A stretch of 64,000 nucleotides of DNA from Arthrobacter sp. (GCA_031277795.1 JAITLQ010000008.1:1-64000), one strand, 5' to 3'. Shown: positions 8,674 to 17,905, counted from the first letter of the stretch. Notes: generated by a model not told the origin, from the sequence alone. Made by a program: numbers and translations.

Positions 8674-9507
8674 TCAGGCACGCACGGTCGTCGACGCCCG
8701 CGGCACGGTGACCATCATGGGGCCTCCCGTCACTGGGTCCTGGTGCACCTGCGCCCGCACCGAAAACACGTGAAGGAGCAGCTCGGGCGTGACGACCTCG
8801 GCTGGATCGCCCTGGGCCACGATGATTCCCTCCCGCATCACGACGATGCGGTCGGCGTAGCGCATGGCCTGGTTGAGGTCGTGGAGCACGGCGACCACGG
8901 TGGAACCGGCGTCGCGTCGCGCGGCAAACAGGTCCAACAGGTCCACCTGGTGCGCGACGTCGAGGAAGGTGGTCGGTTCGTCCAGCAGCAGCACGGGCGT
9001 TGATTGGGCCAGGGTGGTCGCGACGCGCACGCGCTGGCGCTGCCCACCAGAGAGCTCGCTGACCCGCTGCGTCGAGAGCCCGAGCACGCCGGTCTCCTCG
9101 AGCGCGCCGCGCACGATCTCCTCGTCCTCGGCTCCGAAGCGCTGGAGCCAGCCGTGGTGCGGGAAGCGGCCGCGCGCCACCAGCTGGGCCACCGTGATGC
9201 CCGACGGCGCCCCGCTTTCCTGCGCCAGCAGGGCCACCTTGCGGGCATAGTCCTTGGGCCGCAGGCTTTCAGTCTGGGCCCCGTCGAGCCGCACCTCGCC
9301 GGAGCGGGGCGGCAGGAGCCGGGCGAGGGCCCGCAGGAGCGTGGACTTGCCGCAGCCGTTGGGGCCGATGATCGCGGTGAACTCGCCCGGTGCGAAGCTC
9401 GTGCTCACCCCGCGCACGATGCGCGGGCCGGCCGCCGAGTAGCCAAGCTCGAGGTCATGGACCGAGAGCTGAGGCGCCGGGGACAGGGGAGCGGGGGTGG
9501 GGCTCAT
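8674..9507 (-). CDS. Iron-siderophore ABC transporter, ATPase
   Basis: FecE/FepC-type ATPase of 277 residues. Walker A GPNGCGKST (about 42-50), Q-loop LLAQES, signature LSGGQRQR, Walker B LLLDEPT and the H-loop His are all intact. It couples ATP hydrolysis to the two permeases encoded immediately upstream. Its ATG overlaps the stop of the permease gene by 4 bases (ATGA). Last gene of the five-gene operon. Confidence 0.93.
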   Translation of the reverse strand: MSPTPAPLSPAPQLSVHDLELGYSAAGPRIVRGVSTSFAPGEFTAIIGPNGCGKSTLLRALARLLPPRSGEVRLDGAQTESLRPKDYARKVALLAQESGAPSGITVAQLVARGRFPHHGWLQRFGAEDEEIVRGALEETGVLGLSTQRVSELSGGQRQRVRVATTLAQSTPVLLLDEPTTFLDVAHQVDLLDLFAARRDAGSTVVAVLHDLNQAMRYADRIVVMREGIIVAQGDPAEVVTPELLLHVFSVRAQVHQDPVTGGPMMVTVPRASTTVRA

Positions 9508-10616
9508 GCGCGAGCCTCCTTCACAAGAAGAACCAGCAGATACGCGCCGCCGAGGCACACGGTGACGATGCCGACGGGCAATTGGAGGGGCGCGAAGGCC
9601 AAGCGGGCGACGATGTCCGAGGCGACGAGCAGCAGCGCCCCGATCGCGGCCGCCGGGACGATGTCCAGTTCGCCGCGCCGGGTGAGCCGTCCCGCGATCT
9701 GCGGAGCGACCAGCGCGACGAAGGCGATGGGGCCGGCGGCGGCCGTGACGACGGCCACGAGCCCGACCCCAACGACAAGCACGGCGTAGCGGGTGGTCCG
9801 CGTCGCGACTCCGAGGGAGCAGGCAAAGTCCTCGCCCTGCTCCATGACCCTGGCCCTGCCCTGCAGGGCGAGCGCCGCGACGAGGAACACGCCGATCGCC
9901 ACCGCGGAGGGCAGCACAACGGCCTTGGCCACCGAGTTCAAGGAGCCCGCTCCCCACACGGCGGCACTCATGGCCAGGCGCTGATCCGCCACCAAGAGGA
10001 GGTACGCGTTGACGGAGGCGAGGACGGCCCCGACGCCGATCCCGATCACGATGAGACGGAATCCCGTGGTGCCGTCCCGCGCCGAGAGAGCGAGGACCAG
10101 GAGCGCCACGATCACGCCGCTCACGAGCGAGCCGGCGGCCAGCACGAGCGGACTGGCGGCGGTGAACAGCATCAGCAGGAGCGCGCCGGTGTAGGCGCCG
10201 GAGCTGAAGCCGATGACGTCGGGGGAACCGAGCGGATTGCGCGTGAGGGATTGGAACAGCGCGCCGCTGGCGCCGAGCGCCGCGCCGAAGAGCAGGGCCA
10301 GCTCGGCACGGCCGAGGCGCCACTCCTGCACCACCAGCGTCGCCTTGCGCCCGGCCTCGCCGGTAAAGGAGGCCAAGACATCGCGCAGCGGGATGACGAT
10401 GTCCCCCCAGCCGAGCGACAGCACCGCGAGGACCAACGCGAGCAGCGCAGCAATGGCCGTGACGGCGGCCGAACGGGCATCCACGCGCAGGGACGCGCCA
10501 CCGCCAAGCGGCAGGCGCAGGCTGAGTCGGCCGGTCGGCACCGGTTCGCCCGGCCCAGGCAGGCGAGGGGCGGCGTCGTGCACGGGTGCGGTCGCCTCGC
10601 TCACCGGGGCGTTCAC
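9504..10616 (-). CDS. Iron-siderophore ABC transporter, permease
   Basis: FecCD/BtuC-family permease of 370 residues with about nine or ten membrane helices after a 50-residue cytoplasmic, Pro-rich start. The family segment LGASGALFQSLTRNPLGSPDVIGFSSGA is recognisable in pieces (RNPLGSPDVIGF). It starts with GTG in a GTGA overlap with the preceding permease and ends in an ATGA overlap with the ATPase. It pairs with the next-upstream permease as a heterodimer. Confidence 0.92.
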   Translation of the reverse strand: MNAPVSEATAPVHDAAPRLPGPGEPVPTGRLSLRLPLGGGASLRVDARSAAVTAIAALLALVLAVLSLGWGDIVIPLRDVLASFTGEAGRKATLVVQEWRLGRAELALLFGAALGASGALFQSLTRNPLGSPDVIGFSSGAYTGALLLMLFTAASPLVLAAGSLVSGVIVALLVLALSARDGTTGFRLIVIGIGVGAVLASVNAYLLLVADQRLAMSAAVWGAGSLNSVAKAVVLPSAVAIGVFLVAALALQGRARVMEQGEDFACSLGVATRTTRYAVLVVGVGLVAVVTAAAGPIAFVALVAPQIAGRLTRRGELDIVPAAAIGALLLVASDIVARLAFAPLQLPVGIVTVCLGGAYLLVLLVKEARA

Positions 10617-11758
10617 AGCGTGCTCGCGTTCTTGCGGCGGGCCAAGACGATGAGGAGGGGCGCCCCGAGGACGGCCGTGATGAGCCCGGCGGGAATCTCG
10701 CTGCCGGGCAGGATCACCCGCCCCACGATGTCGGCGCCCAACAGGAGCACGGGGCCAAGGACCACGGAGAAGGCCAGGATCCATCGCTGATCCACGCCGA
10801 AGCACCAGCGCACCACGTGCGGAATCATGAGGCCGACAAAGCCGACCGGCCCGGCCAGCGCGGTGGCGGTGCCGCACAGCAGCGTGACGGCGACGATGAC
10901 GCCGACGCGCACCGCCGTGACGGGCACACCCAGCGCCTTGGCCGCGTCGTCGCCCAGTGCCAAGGCGTTCAGGGCGCCCGCCGTGAGTGCGGCGATGACC
11001 AGCCCGAGCGCCAGGAAGGGCAACACGGGCGCCATCATGCCGAGGGGGCGGTCGGAGAGGTGACCGGTCGTCCAGACGCGCATGCCGTTGAAGACCTCCG
11101 GGAACACGAGGGACAGGCCCGTCGAGATTCCCTGCAGCACGGCGCCCAGCGCCATGCCCCCGAGGACGAGGGTGGCAGGATCGGCGCCGCGCCCGCGGCC
11201 GGAGAACGAGAGAAAGTAGACCGCCGCCGTCGTGACACCGGCGCCGATGAGGGCCCACCAGATGGAACCGGCGATCGTGATGGCCCCCAGGGCGAGCGTC
11301 CCGAGGACCACGGCAAAGGCCGCACCGGCGTTGACGCCGAGGATGCCCGGGTCGGCGAGCGGATTGCGCGTGAGCGCCTGGATGAGCGCGCCGGCGACCG
11401 CAAGGGCTGCGCCGACGGCGATCCCGAGGAGAGTGCGAGGCACGCGGAGATCCCAGATCACCTGCGAGTCGGGGTCCTCGCCCCGCCCCCCGAAGAGGGC
11501 GGTGAGGGATGTCTGCGGGTCGATGGTGCGGGAGCCGATCAAGAGCGACAGCAGGGCCGCGAGCAGCAGCAACACGAGGCAGAGGGCGAACCAGCCGGGG
11601 CGGGGCCCGGAGAGGGCGAGTCGGACGGGGGCGGCGGTGTGATCGGCGGCAGCGGAGGTCTCCGAGCCGGGGGAAGGGTGGCCCCCTGAGGCCCCCGCGT
11701 CCCCGGTGTTGCCGGGGCACGGGGGCCGTGCGGGTGCGGGCGTGAGCATGGAGACCAT
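10613..11758 (-). CDS. Iron-siderophore ABC transporter, permease
   Basis: Second FecCD-type permease (about 381 residues) with an unusually long 60-residue N-terminal tail rich in Pro, Ser and Ala before the first helix. The RNPLADPGILGVNAGA motif of the family is present. Two in-frame ATG codons three codons apart both have a GGGA eight bases upstream, so the start may be at 11758 or 11749. It follows the reductase stop by 2 bases and overlaps the next permease by 4. Confidence 0.9.
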   Translation of the reverse strand: MVSMLTPAPARPPCPGNTGDAGASGGHPSPGSETSAAADHTAAPVRLALSGPRPGWFALCLVLLLLAALLSLLIGSRTIDPQTSLTALFGGRGEDPDSQVIWDLRVPRTLLGIAVGAALAVAGALIQALTRNPLADPGILGVNAGAAFAVVLGTLALGAITIAGSIWWALIGAGVTTAAVYFLSFSGRGRGADPATLVLGGMALGAVLQGISTGLSLVFPEVFNGMRVWTTGHLSDRPLGMMAPVLPFLALGLVIAALTAGALNALALGDDAAKALGVPVTAVRVGVIVAVTLLCGTATALAGPVGFVGLMIPHVVRWCFGVDQRWILAFSVVLGPVLLLGADIVGRVILPGSEIPAGLITAVLGAPLLIVLARRKNASTL

Positions 11759-11760
11759 CC

Positions 11761-12633
11761 CTACAATCCCAGCGATTCCAGAGCCTCGTTGTAGGCGTCC
11801 AGTGCCGCTTCCTGATCCCGCCCGTCGAAGAGCGCATCGAGCTCCTTGAGCGTGGCCGGCGGGAGGGCATCGTAACGGTCGCGCCACTCCTCGGCCCGGG
11901 GAATCCAGTAGCCCACGAGCTTGAACCACTCGGCGGGCCAGCCCAGCTCCTTGCGCAACTGCTTGCGGATCTCCCGCAGGGCAGGGGTTTGGCCGGCGAC
12001 CCACACGTAGGGGCGGGGCTCGGACTCCGGCCAGGCGGCCAGGACGCGACGGACCACGCCGGCCATGACGCTGGGACCTACCCAGTTCCCGCCAACCACC
12101 CAGCGCACGCGGGCGCCGCTCGGCACCTCAAGTTCCAGCCGGGAGTCCTCATCCGGCACCTCGATGACGGCCTGCGTGTGCACGCCCTCTGGGGTGTTTT
12201 CCAGGAGCCGCGCGAGCGCGGGCAGCGCCGTGAGGTCCCCCACCAGGAGTTGGTGGGTGGCGCCGGCGGGCAGCTCGTAGAGCCCCGTGGGCGAGTTGAG
12301 ACCCAGCGGGTCGCCGGGCCGGGCCGCGATGGCCCACGCGGCGGCGACGCCGCCCTCGTGCACCACGAAGTCGATGTCGACCCAACCGGGACCGGCGGCA
12401 CGGATGGTGTAGGTGCGCATGGGAGGTTCCGGCGCACCCTCCGGGGTGTACCAGGAGTCCTCCGTGGCCACGGGGAGCGAGAGCTCGGAACGATCCTCGC
12501 CGTGCGGGAAGAACAACCGCACATACTCGTCGCCGACGCCCGTGGTCTCGAAGCCGTCGACGGCGAGGCGGATGCGGATGAGCGTGGGGCTGAGTCGGGT
12601 CACCGTTCGAACGGTGGCGGGGAAGACCTTCAC
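11761..12633 (-). CDS. Siderophore-interacting protein, ferric-siderophore reductase
   Basis: SIP/ViuB-family flavoprotein of 290 residues that reduces ferric siderophores in the cytoplasm so that iron is released. The FAD-binding segment MRTYTIRAA (RxYxxR pattern) and the NAD(P)H-side segment VAGQTPALREIRKQLR are visible. It lies between the binding protein and permease genes and overlaps the former by 4 bases, so uptake and reduction are co-expressed. Confidence 0.92.
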   Translation of the reverse strand: MKVFPATVRTVTRLSPTLIRIRLAVDGFETTGVGDEYVRLFFPHGEDRSELSLPVATEDSWYTPEGAPEPPMRTYTIRAAGPGWVDIDFVVHEGGVAAAWAIAARPGDPLGLNSPTGLYELPAGATHQLLVGDLTALPALARLLENTPEGVHTQAVIEVPDEDSRLELEVPSGARVRWVVGGNWVGPSVMAGVVRRVLAAWPESEPRPYVWVAGQTPALREIRKQLRKELGWPAEWFKLVGYWIPRAEEWRDRYDALPPATLKELDALFDGRDQEAALDAYNEALESLGL

Positions 12634-13625
12634 GATGCGGCGCCCGTCAGGTCCTTGCGCACCTGCTCCATGAAGCCCGTCATACCGCTCGGGGACCCAT
12701 AGGTCATCTCCATCTCGAAGGTGTAGATGCGCTTGTTCTTCACGAACGGCAGGTCCTTCCAGAGGGGAGAGCGCTCAAGCGTCGCGATGGTCTCCTCGAA
12801 TTCCTTGTCTCCGGACTCACCGAGCCCCTTGGACATCCAGATGGCGTCCACGTCCTTGAGCTTGTCCAGCTCCTCGGGGGCAATCGTGAGGTCTTTGTCC
12901 GCCGAGAGCGGGGTGACCTTGAGCCCGAGGTCCTTGAAGACCTCGCACTCCACGCCCGAGTAGCAGGAGACGTTGGCCTTGCCGTCCCAGTATCCGAAGG
13001 TTGCGACGGTCAGGTCGGCGTTGCCCGCGTCCTTGATCGCCTGCTTGATCTCGCCGGCACGGTCCTCCGTCTTCTCCACCCACTCGGTGTACTGCGTCTC
13101 GCGGCCGAGGTCCTTGGCGGTCTGCTCAAAGTGCTCGATCCACGGGGTGCCGTCGAAGGCGTTGACCGTGTAGGTCGGGGCGATGGCCGCGAGCTTGTCG
13201 TGGATCTTCGTGTCGTAGCCCAGCCCGTTCAGGATGAAGTCGGGCTCTGCATCGAGGACCTTCTCGTAGTTGAACTCCGGGTAGTTGGCGAAGGGGGTCA
13301 CGTCCTGCAGGGGTTCCTGCGGGAAGAACGAGGGGAAGGTGGTGTACCCGGAATCGCCGCGGATGGGCTGCGACTTGGCCAGCGGGATACCGAGCGTCAT
13401 GAGGATGTCGACGTCGGTCGTGTAGAAGCCGAGTGCCGCCTTGATCTCGCCCGGCACGGTGACCTCGTGGCCCGCCGGGTCCTCGATGGTGCGGTCCTGT
13501 GCCGCGGGGCTCGCATCCTGCGAGGCGGCGGCGCCGCCCGTGGCCTGCGCGCCGCAGGAGGTCAGCATCGCCAGGGCGGCGAGGGCGGCGCCGGCAGTCG
13601 TGAAGAGACGGTGTCGAGTCGACAT
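12630..13625 (-). CDS. Iron-siderophore ABC transporter, substrate-binding lipoprotein
   Basis: FecB/FepB-type binding lipoprotein of 331 residues. Signal peptide ends in the lipobox LTSC with Cys24, followed by an Ala-rich linker. The mature part has the class III fold pattern with two lobes; KNKRIYTFEMEM near the C terminus matches the family. It is the first gene of the operon and faces the exporter pair across a 76-base AT-rich gap. No close match to the DtxR/IdeR iron box could be found by eye in that gap, so iron control is expected from the family but not shown. Confidence 0.92.
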   Translation of the reverse strand: MSTRHRLFTTAGAALAALAMLTSCGAQATGGAAASQDASPAAQDRTIEDPAGHEVTVPGEIKAALGFYTTDVDILMTLGIPLAKSQPIRGDSGYTTFPSFFPQEPLQDVTPFANYPEFNYEKVLDAEPDFILNGLGYDTKIHDKLAAIAPTYTVNAFDGTPWIEHFEQTAKDLGRETQYTEWVEKTEDRAGEIKQAIKDAGNADLTVATFGYWDGKANVSCYSGVECEVFKDLGLKVTPLSADKDLTIAPEELDKLKDVDAIWMSKGLGESGDKEFEETIATLERSPLWKDLPFVKNKRIYTFEMEMTYGSPSGMTGFMEQVRKDLTGAAS

Positions 13626-13667
13626 GAAAAAAGTCCGATCGGTGCGACGAAATGAAATGAGGTCTTA

Positions 13668-13702
13668 CTGACATAATTGCAAAACAAAGATATACACTAA
13701 TA
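13668..13702 (+). promoter_or_regulatory. Strong promoter for a probably leaderless ABC transcript
   Basis: CTGACA at 13668-13673 and TATACA at 13691-13696 are separated by exactly 17 bases and match the -35 and -10 consensus closely. The expected start of transcription falls at or next to the A of the ATG at 13702, which has no ribosome-binding site. The tract is markedly AT-rich compared with its surroundings. Confidence 0.65.
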
Positions 13703-15435
13703 TGGCGGGTATGTCGTCATCCCCCTCGTCCGGCGCGGACTTGTTGCGCCGCATCCTGCGGCAACACCGCACCACACTCGTGTTCTCCGCGCTCCTGCTC
13801 TCGTGTTGGACCGCCGGGGAGGCGCTCGTCCCCGGCGTGGTCGGCGCCACGATCGACACCGCTATCGCGACCCCGGACGCCGGGCGTCTGGCGCTCTGGC
13901 TCGGGGCGCTGGTCCTGACCTTCGTGATGCTCAGCTACGGCTATCGCTTTGGCGCACGGATCAGCAACGTCGTCGTGCAGAAAGAAACGCACCGGTTGCG
14001 CACGCTCGTGGCCGACCGGGCCCTTGACGCCCGCGGCACGATCACCCCCCGCCCCGCGGGCGAGGTGGCGGCCCTCGCTTCCTCTGACGCCGACGTCGCG
14101 GCAGGCGTGGTGCGGCAGTTTGTCTTCGGTGTCTCGGCCGCCCTCGGCCTGCTCGTCTGTGCCGGGTATCTCCTGCTCACTCAGCTCTGGCTGGGGCTCT
14201 TGGTCCTGGCCCTCGTTCCCCTCGGTCTCCTCGCCCTGCGGCTGCTGACGCCAACGCTGACCCGCCGCACGGGCGAACACCAGGAGCAGGTCGCGGCCGC
14301 CAGCGCCTCCGTGGCGGATCTGTTGCACGGGGCCCCCGTCCTGCGCGGGATCGGGGCCGAGGCCGAAGCGGCGCGGTGGTTTGCGCTCCGCAGCCAGGCG
14401 GCGGCCTCCGCCGCGATCCGAGCCGCCGGACCGGCAGGCAGGCTCGATGCCTTCTCGACCGTGGTCTCCGGGCTCGTCCTGGCCGCCGTCGCCGGGGTGG
14501 GCGGATGGCTCGTGGTCGAGGGCCGGCTCAGCCCGGGTGACCTGATCGGGATCCTCGGGGTCACCGCTTTTCTTGCGACCCCGATCTCGACGCTGACGGC
14601 GCTCGCCGAGGGCTGGGCTAGATCGCGGGCCTCGGCGCAGCGGCTGGAGACCTTCCTGCGGGAGGAACCAGCCAGGCGCGGCACCGAGCGCCCCACCCCA
14701 GACCCGGCTGCGCCGCTGCGCCTGGGCTGGTCTCCGGTCGCCGTCGCGGCCGACGAACGCGGGGCCACCGCGGCACCCGCCTCGCCGGACGCCCCTGGGA
14801 CGGTGCGGGCAGCGGGTGGCCGCTTCACAGCGATCGTGTGCGCGGATGCCGGTCTGCCTTCGCGCTGGGACGAGTCCTTCCACGCCGCGGACGGCCGGGC
14901 CACCGTGAGCGTCGCGGGCGCTGTATGGGACGCCGTCGACCCCACCCACGCCCCGGCCATTCTTCAAGCGTCCCCCCACACGCCCCACTTCTTCCTCGGT
15001 ACCGTTCACCACAACGTCAGCCACGGCGAGGACGTCGACCCGAGCGTGTGGGATGCCGCGGGCTCCTCCGAGCTGATCGCCGGGTGGGAGCAGGGGCAAC
15101 GCCACGGGCTGGACGAGGGCGGCGGCAATCTCTCAGGTGGCCAGCGCCAGCGGCTGGCCCTCGCCCGAGCCCTCGCCTCCCCGCCGGTGCCGCGCATCCT
15201 CGTTGATCCGACGACCGCCGTGGACTCCGTCACTCAGGCGCGCATCGCAGAGGGCTTGCTGGCCTGGCGGCGCGGGCGCGGGTGCGGCGACACGCTTGCC
15301 CTGTTCACCTCCTCACCCGCGCTCGCCGGGGCGGCGGACGATGTCGCCTTTGTCCCGCATCACGGAGCCACGATCTATGGAAGGCACCACGACCTCATGC
15401 AACGCGATGACTACCGAGAGGCGGTTGGACGATGA
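13702..15435 (+). CDS. Exporter-type ABC half-transporter with inactive nucleotide site
   Basis: Type I exporter-fold half-transporter of 577 residues: six membrane helices (about 25-310) and a C-terminal nucleotide-binding domain. The domain is degenerate: where Walker A should be (about 378-386) the sequence is CADAGLPSRWD with no P-loop Gly-Lys-Ser, and Walker B reads RILVDPTTAVD (about 497-507) without the catalytic Glu. The signature LSGGQRQR (about 477) is perfect. It can therefore only contribute a signature to a partner's ATP site. Its stop overlaps the start of the partner gene by 4 bases. Divergence from the siderophore operon suggests siderophore export or, as in IrtAB, exporter-fold import. 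A second ATG 3 codons in is possible. Confidence 0.88.
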   Translation: MAGMSSSPSSGADLLRRILRQHRTTLVFSALLLSCWTAGEALVPGVVGATIDTAIATPDAGRLALWLGALVLTFVMLSYGYRFGARISNVVVQKETHRLRTLVADRALDARGTITPRPAGEVAALASSDADVAAGVVRQFVFGVSAALGLLVCAGYLLLTQLWLGLLVLALVPLGLLALRLLTPTLTRRTGEHQEQVAAASASVADLLHGAPVLRGIGAEAEAARWFALRSQAAASAAIRAAGPAGRLDAFSTVVSGLVLAAVAGVGGWLVVEGRLSPGDLIGILGVTAFLATPISTLTALAEGWARSRASAQRLETFLREEPARRGTERPTPDPAAPLRLGWSPVAVAADERGATAAPASPDAPGTVRAAGGRFTAIVCADAGLPSRWDESFHAADGRATVSVAGAVWDAVDPTHAPAILQASPHTPHFFLGTVHHNVSHGEDVDPSVWDAAGSSELIAGWEQGQRHGLDEGGGNLSGGQRQRLALARALASPPVPRILVDPTTAVDSVTQARIAEGLLAWRRGRGCGDTLALFTSSPALAGAADDVAFVPHHGATIYGRHHDLMQRDDYREAVGR

Positions 15436-17303
15436 GCGCACCGCACGCTCCCGCCCCCCTCGAGGAGAACTCAGGCGAATCGCCGCAGGCGCTGCCCGTG
15501 GCGAGCTACCGCGCGGCCTGGCGCCTGTTGGTCCCGCACCTGGGCAGACGCCGGGGCGGGCTGGTGCTGGCCGTCGCCGTGTCGCTGTGCGCCAGCGCGT
15601 GCGCCGTGGTGCCCTCGCTGGCGATCGGCGCGCTCGTCGACGCCCTCGCCGCGCGCGGCGGGATGCCCGCCGTCTGGTGGGCCGTGGCGGCGATGGTGCT
15701 TGGCCTGCTCCTTGCCGCCCTATTTGGCTGGTGGGGGCGGGTGCTCTGGGCCCGCGTCGCGGAGCCCGCCGTGGCCGGCCTCCGCGAGGAGGTGGTGGAC
15801 GCCGCGCTCGGTCTCGAGGCCGGGCACAGCGGCGCCGGTGGGCGGGGGGACCTCGTGGCCCGCGTGAGCGACGACGCGCGCCTGGTGGCCGGGGCGGTCG
15901 CCGAGCTGCTGCCCACCGTCGTTGGTGCGGCCTCGCTGCTCGTGGTCTCCCTTCCCACTCTCTTCACGCTGCACTGGGCGCTGGGCCTCGTGGTGCTCGT
16001 GGCGGTGCCCCTCTATGCGGGGTCGCTGCGCTGGTACCTGCCCCGTTCCGAACCGCTCTACGAGCGCGAACGAGAGCGGCTCGGCCGGCGCACGGGGCGG
16101 CTCGTCGGCGCCCTGCAGGGCCAGGCCGCGCTGCGCAGCCACGGCTGGGGCGAACGAGAGCGCTCGCGGATCGAGCGGGCCTCGGAGCAATCCCGCGACG
16201 CGGGGATCGACGTGTTCCGCATGCTGACGGGATTCTTTGCGCGCAACAACCGCGCCGAGTGTGTCGTGATGGTGCTCCTGCTCGTGGTGGGTTTCCTCCT
16301 CGTGAGCTCCGGATGGGCCAGCGTCGGGGCGGTCACCGCCGCCGCCTTGCTGTTTCACCGGCTCTTCGACCCGCTCTCAGCGCTGGTGGTGCTCTTCGAC
16401 GTGGTGCAGGAGGCTGGGATTGCTCTGCGCCGCCTCGCCGGGGTCCTGACGTTGCCGCGTCCCGCACGCTCCGTTCGCTTGCCGTCCGCGGGTCGCCGAG
16501 GCGCGGCACCCCTGGGAGCTGGCGGGGACACGCCCGAGGCCGACGGCGTGCGGGGGCTCCGCGCCAGCGTCACGAGCCATCGCTACCCGGGTGGGGGAGA
16601 AGTCCTGACGGGCGTCGAGCTCTGCCTCGTGGCGGGGGAACGGGTCGCCCTCGTGGGGAGCACGGGGGCCGGGAAGTCGACGCTCGCGGGGATCGTCGCC
16701 GGGACACTGACGCCCACCGAGGGGAACGCGGCGGTCATGGCCCAGACGGAGAGCGGGGTCCTTGACGTGCCGATGGGGGAACTCGAGACCCCTGGGTTGC
16801 GCCGCGCTGTCTGTCTCGTGGAGCAGCGCACGCACATTTTTGCCGGAAGCCTGCGGCAGAATCTTCTGCTCGGCGTCCCTGCAGCGCGTCGAGACGATGA
16901 CGAGTGCTCACGTGCTCTTCAGTCGGCAGGGGCCGCGTGGGTGGCGGAGCTCCCGGAGGGCCTCGAGACGACGGTGGGTGAGGGCGGCAGGGGGCTCAGC
17001 GCCGTGCAGGAACAGCAGCTGGCACTGGCCCGAGTCATGCTCATCGACCCGGCCTTTGTTGTCTTGGACGAGGCGACCGCCGAGGCCGGCTCGGCCGGTG
17101 CCCGCGCCCTCGACCGGGCGGCGGAGGAGGCCGTGCGCGGACGCGGGGCGCTGGTCGTGGCCCACCGGCTCTCACAGGCCCGTGACGCCGACCGCATCGC
17201 GGTGATGGAGCAGGGGCGGATCGTGGAGCAGGGCACCCACGACGAGCTCCTTGCCCTCCGGGGGAGCTACGCCAAGCTCTGGGAGGCCTGGGCCGGGCGC
17301 TGA
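15432..17303 (+). CDS. Exporter-type ABC half-transporter, ATP-hydrolysing partner
   Basis: Type I exporter-fold half-transporter of 623 residues with a TM domain (about 40-330) and an ATPase domain that is the mirror image of its neighbour: Walker A GSTGAGKST (about 408-416), Q-loop EQRTHIF, Walker B VVLDEAT with the catalytic Glu (about 543) and H-loop VAHRLS are intact, but the signature is GLSAVQEQQ (about 520) instead of LSGGQ. The heterodimer would have one competent ATP site (this Walker A with the partner's LSGGQ) and one dead site. Overlap ATGA with the upstream gene. Likely substrate is a siderophore-related compound, by context only. Confidence 0.9.
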   Translation: MSAPHAPAPLEENSGESPQALPVASYRAAWRLLVPHLGRRRGGLVLAVAVSLCASACAVVPSLAIGALVDALAARGGMPAVWWAVAAMVLGLLLAALFGWWGRVLWARVAEPAVAGLREEVVDAALGLEAGHSGAGGRGDLVARVSDDARLVAGAVAELLPTVVGAASLLVVSLPTLFTLHWALGLVVLVAVPLYAGSLRWYLPRSEPLYERERERLGRRTGRLVGALQGQAALRSHGWGERERSRIERASEQSRDAGIDVFRMLTGFFARNNRAECVVMVLLLVVGFLLVSSGWASVGAVTAAALLFHRLFDPLSALVVLFDVVQEAGIALRRLAGVLTLPRPARSVRLPSAGRRGAAPLGAGGDTPEADGVRGLRASVTSHRYPGGGEVLTGVELCLVAGERVALVGSTGAGKSTLAGIVAGTLTPTEGNAAVMAQTESGVLDVPMGELETPGLRRAVCLVEQRTHIFAGSLRQNLLLGVPAARRDDDECSRALQSAGAAWVAELPEGLETTVGEGGRGLSAVQEQQLALARVMLIDPAFVVLDEATAEAGSAGARALDRAAEEAVRGRGALVVAHRLSQARDADRIAVMEQGRIVEQGTHDELLALRGSYAKLWEAWAGR

Positions 17304-17401
17304 AGCAACCCAGGGCCGGCGCCGCCCCACGGCGGAGCGAGTAGACGGCTGACTGCGGACGGGCCCGCCAACGTGAGACGCGGGGGAGAGGGAGAACGGC
17401 G

Positions 17402-17905
17402 CTAGGGCTTGCCGACCTCCAGCACAAGACTGCCGTACGACTCGAGCCCGGCCGGTGCCCAGAGTCCAATGATGAGCGCCATGACGGTGACGATGATGAA
17501 CTCGTTGAGCAGCGTGTGCACGGTGACCTTGAAGCCGCGAGGGTCGAAGGCGTCGTGCACCACCACGCGGGCGGCAGTGAAACCGACAAAGAGGATCCAG
17601 GCGGTCAGCAGCACGTTCCAGAAGAAGGAGCCGCCGTAGAAGTACAGGGAGAGCACGCCGGCGCCGGCCAGCACCCACGCCGTGACGAACGCGCAGAGGA
17701 TGAGCAGGGGGTAGACCCACGGCTTGGGGCCCTTGGCCATGGACTCCTCGGTGTGCCCGATCGCGGCGGCCCAGCGCGTGCCCATGACCTTGGGGTGGTA
17801 GTAGACAAAGCCGATCGCCATGGCGGCGATGGTCGCCAGCACCACGGCGAGGTAGTTGATGGGCGGGGTCGTGGCGACCGGCTCGAGTCGTTCGGCGAGG
17901 ATCAT
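17402..17905 (-). CDS. DUF1761 membrane protein
   Basis: Small integral membrane protein of 167 residues with four hydrophobic helices. The N-terminal INYLAVVLATIAAMAIGFVYY stretch in parts, and the segment YYHPKVMGTRW, match the DUF1761 family, whose role is unknown. The ATG of MILAERLEP was preferred because residues encoded upstream are unrelated; no strong ribosome site is seen. It converges with the exporter pair. Confidence 0.75.
   Translation of the reverse strand: MILAERLEPVATTPPINYLAVVLATIAAMAIGFVYYHPKVMGTRWAAAIGHTEESMAKGPKPWVYPLLILCAFVTAWVLAGAGVLSLYFYGGSFFWNVLLTAWILFVGFTAARVVVHDAFDPRGFKVTVHTLLNEFIIVTVMALIIGLWAPAGLESYGSLVLEVGKP

Noticed and set aside
13626-13701. Expected DtxR/IdeR iron box in front of the siderophore operon
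   Set aside because: No stretch matches the inverted TTAGG..CCTAA pattern well enough; iron control is likely but unsupported here.
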